Source of the DNA: CAWBCR01 sp963787375
GTDB taxonomy: Bacteria > Chloroflexota > Anaerolineae > Aggregatilineales > UBA3940
DNA length: 64,000 nt
Assembly (NCBI GenBank): GCA_963787375.1
Contig: CAWBCR010000014.1
Span: forward strand, 117,443-181,442
Reading direction: 5' to 3'
Shown here piece after piece: positions 62,846 through 64,000 of the stretch; position 1 is the stretch's first letter, and every line of letters begins with the position of its first letter. Under the pieces are notes generated by a model. That model was given only the letters and a program-made list of their open reading frames with translations. It was not told the origin of the DNA and made no database searches. A program made the position numbers and the translations under genes.

Positions 62846-64000
62846 TCGCTTCCGCCTCTCCGAGCGGGCGCTGACCATCGCCATGATTGCGGCGTCGGTG
62901 CTGATGATGGTCGGCTTCAGCCTGGGGCCGATCTTCGAGGGGCCGGACGAGATCGAGCACTACCGCTTCGTGCGCACAATGGTTGCCACCGGCGCGCTGC
63001 CCGACCCCACCGGCCAGCCGCGCGGGCAGTATCACCAGGCCCCGCTGTATTACGTGCTGCTCGCGCCCATCAAGCTGGCCGTGCCCGACGCCGACTTCGC
63101 GCTGATCGACGGGCATAAGAATCCATTCCATCCCTACCTGATCGACCAGCCCGGCAGCGACAACAAGAACGTCTACCTGCACCATACGGCTGAGGCGTTC
63201 CCCTACACCCGCAGCGGGACGGCGCTGGCCGTCCACCTGATGCGGCTGGTGTCGGTGGCGATTGGCGGGCTGACGCTGGTCGCCAGCGTGGGCGTCTTCC
63301 GCGAATTGTGGCCCAGCCGCCCCACTGGCGGCTGCTGGCGCTGGGGCTGATCGCCTTCTGGCCGCAGTTCGCCTACCTGTCGAGCCTGGTCAACAACGAC
63401 AACCTGCTGATCCTGGTGGCGACGGTCAGCCTGTGGCTGCTCCTGCGCCTGCTGCGCGAGGGTCCGTCGTGGCGCGTCGCGATCTGGCTGGGGCTGGCGC
63501 TGGGCGGCGCGCTGCTGGCCAAGGCCTCGGCGATGATGCTGGCCTTCCCGGTGGCGCTCGTGCTGCTGCTCGACCGGCGCACGTGGCGCTACGTGCCGAC
63601 TATCGCGGGAATCGTGCTGGTGGTGGCGGGCTGGTGGTATATCCGCAACACGCTGCTGTACGCCGACCCCACCGGCATCCGCTCGATGTTCGTGACGTGG
63701 GCCAGCGAGGTCATCCGTCCGGGCCGCATCGACCTGGCGAAAGGTCTCCAGCGCACGCCCTACGCCTACGCCACGCTCTGGGCGCGCTTCGGGCATGGCG
63801 CGGTCGGCATGGCGGAGCCGTTCTACGCCTTCTTCGACGTGCTGGCCGTGTTGGGGCTGGGCGGGGGCGCTGCTGGGTGTTCGTCTGGCCGTCGGGCCAC
63901 CGCCGCCCCGGCAGGCTCCAGGTCCGGCAGGCCGTGCTGATTGCGCTGTTCGCCGCGGACGTGGGTCGCCTCGCTGACCTACGGGGCCAGCATCGCCTGG
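62823..64000 (+). CDS. DUF2142/GT-C-like membrane protein, copy 2 (frameshifted, cut by window edge)
   Basis: Paralogue of the preceding gene: FEGPDEIEHYRFVRTM, GQYHQAPLYYVLLAPIKLA, SGTALAVHLMRLVSVAIG and AFWPQFAYLSSLVNNDNLL line up one to one. The frame shifts near 63323, where a CCCC should be CCCCC, and again near 63865-63900 and beyond, so the last 130 nt do not read cleanly. The C-terminal soluble part lies outside the window. Starts at 62823 (MNAASIPN), inside the end of copy 1. Confidence 0.75.

Noticed and set aside
1..64000. Search for tRNA and rRNA genes on both strands
   Set aside because: No T-arm-like GGTTCGA-type context with a matching acceptor stem was recognised by eye; a tRNAscan run would settle it.

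Overview
The window looks like a piece of a high-GC Chloroflexota (Anaerolineae-like) chromosome. No rRNA or tRNA gene is visible, so this rests on gene content: Ser/Thr kinases tied to TolB-type propellers, lipoproteins with Pro/Thr-rich linkers, giant multi-GAF histidine kinases, an ADP-forming acetate-CoA ligase, repeated M42 peptidases, an acyl-ACP-reductase-like enzyme and several DUF2142/GT-C-like membrane proteins. No phage, IS element or CRISPR array was found.

Layout. 96-4120 (minus): pstS-pstC-pstA-pstB phosphate transporter behind four 11-bp-phased Pho-box-like repeats. 4203-8680 (minus): a DRTGG/BioD-like phosphotransacetylase-family protein, an ADP-forming acetate-CoA ligase and a propeller-like lipoprotein. 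8794-14947 (plus): a CRP/FNR-type promoter region, a 9-haem cytochrome c, a NapC-like multihaem cytochrome, a cytochrome b, and a NarX/NarL-like two-component pair; this reads as a menaquinol-linked respiratory module with its own sensor and no recognisable terminal reductase. 15107-16466: a 37-codon membrane peptide and a Tat-exported L,D-transpeptidase. 16579-27297 (minus): a three-gene signalling operon (response regulator with degenerate GGDEF, a 2960-residue hybrid of 13 GAF domains plus PAS and kinase core, and a response regulator with an octapeptide-repeat tail). 27397-30389 (minus): a PBECR-like/DUF2283 pair and an acyl-ACP-reductase-like gene overlapping a left-handed beta-helix acyltransferase-like gene. 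30511-34200 (minus): three M42 aminopeptidases and a small membrane protein. 34232-43276: a repeat-rich membrane-anchored protein, two kinase/TolB loci, a TgpA-like transglutaminase and a lipoprotein. 43342-53674: dienelactone hydrolase, a broken AT-richer membrane-protein gene, a PhzF-like protein, DUF1684, a small membrane protein, a GT-C-like protein, and a redox-signalling pair (cNMP-binding histidine kinase; response regulator fused to a thioredoxin-reductase-like flavoprotein). 53744-64000: cell-surface and envelope genes (anchored lectin-like protein, solute-binding lipoprotein, glycerate kinase, polysaccharide deacetylase, GT2, methyltransferase, two tandem DUF2142-like proteins, the last cut by the window edge).

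About a dozen genes are interrupted by one-base frameshifts, many at short homopolymers, while an 8.9-kb ORF is intact. Most of these are probably assembly errors, so interrupted genes are annotated over their full span with the likely shift position. The strongest candidates for something new are the multihaem operon with its promoter sites, the 13-GAF signalling operon, and the acyl-ACP-reductase/beta-helix gene pair.
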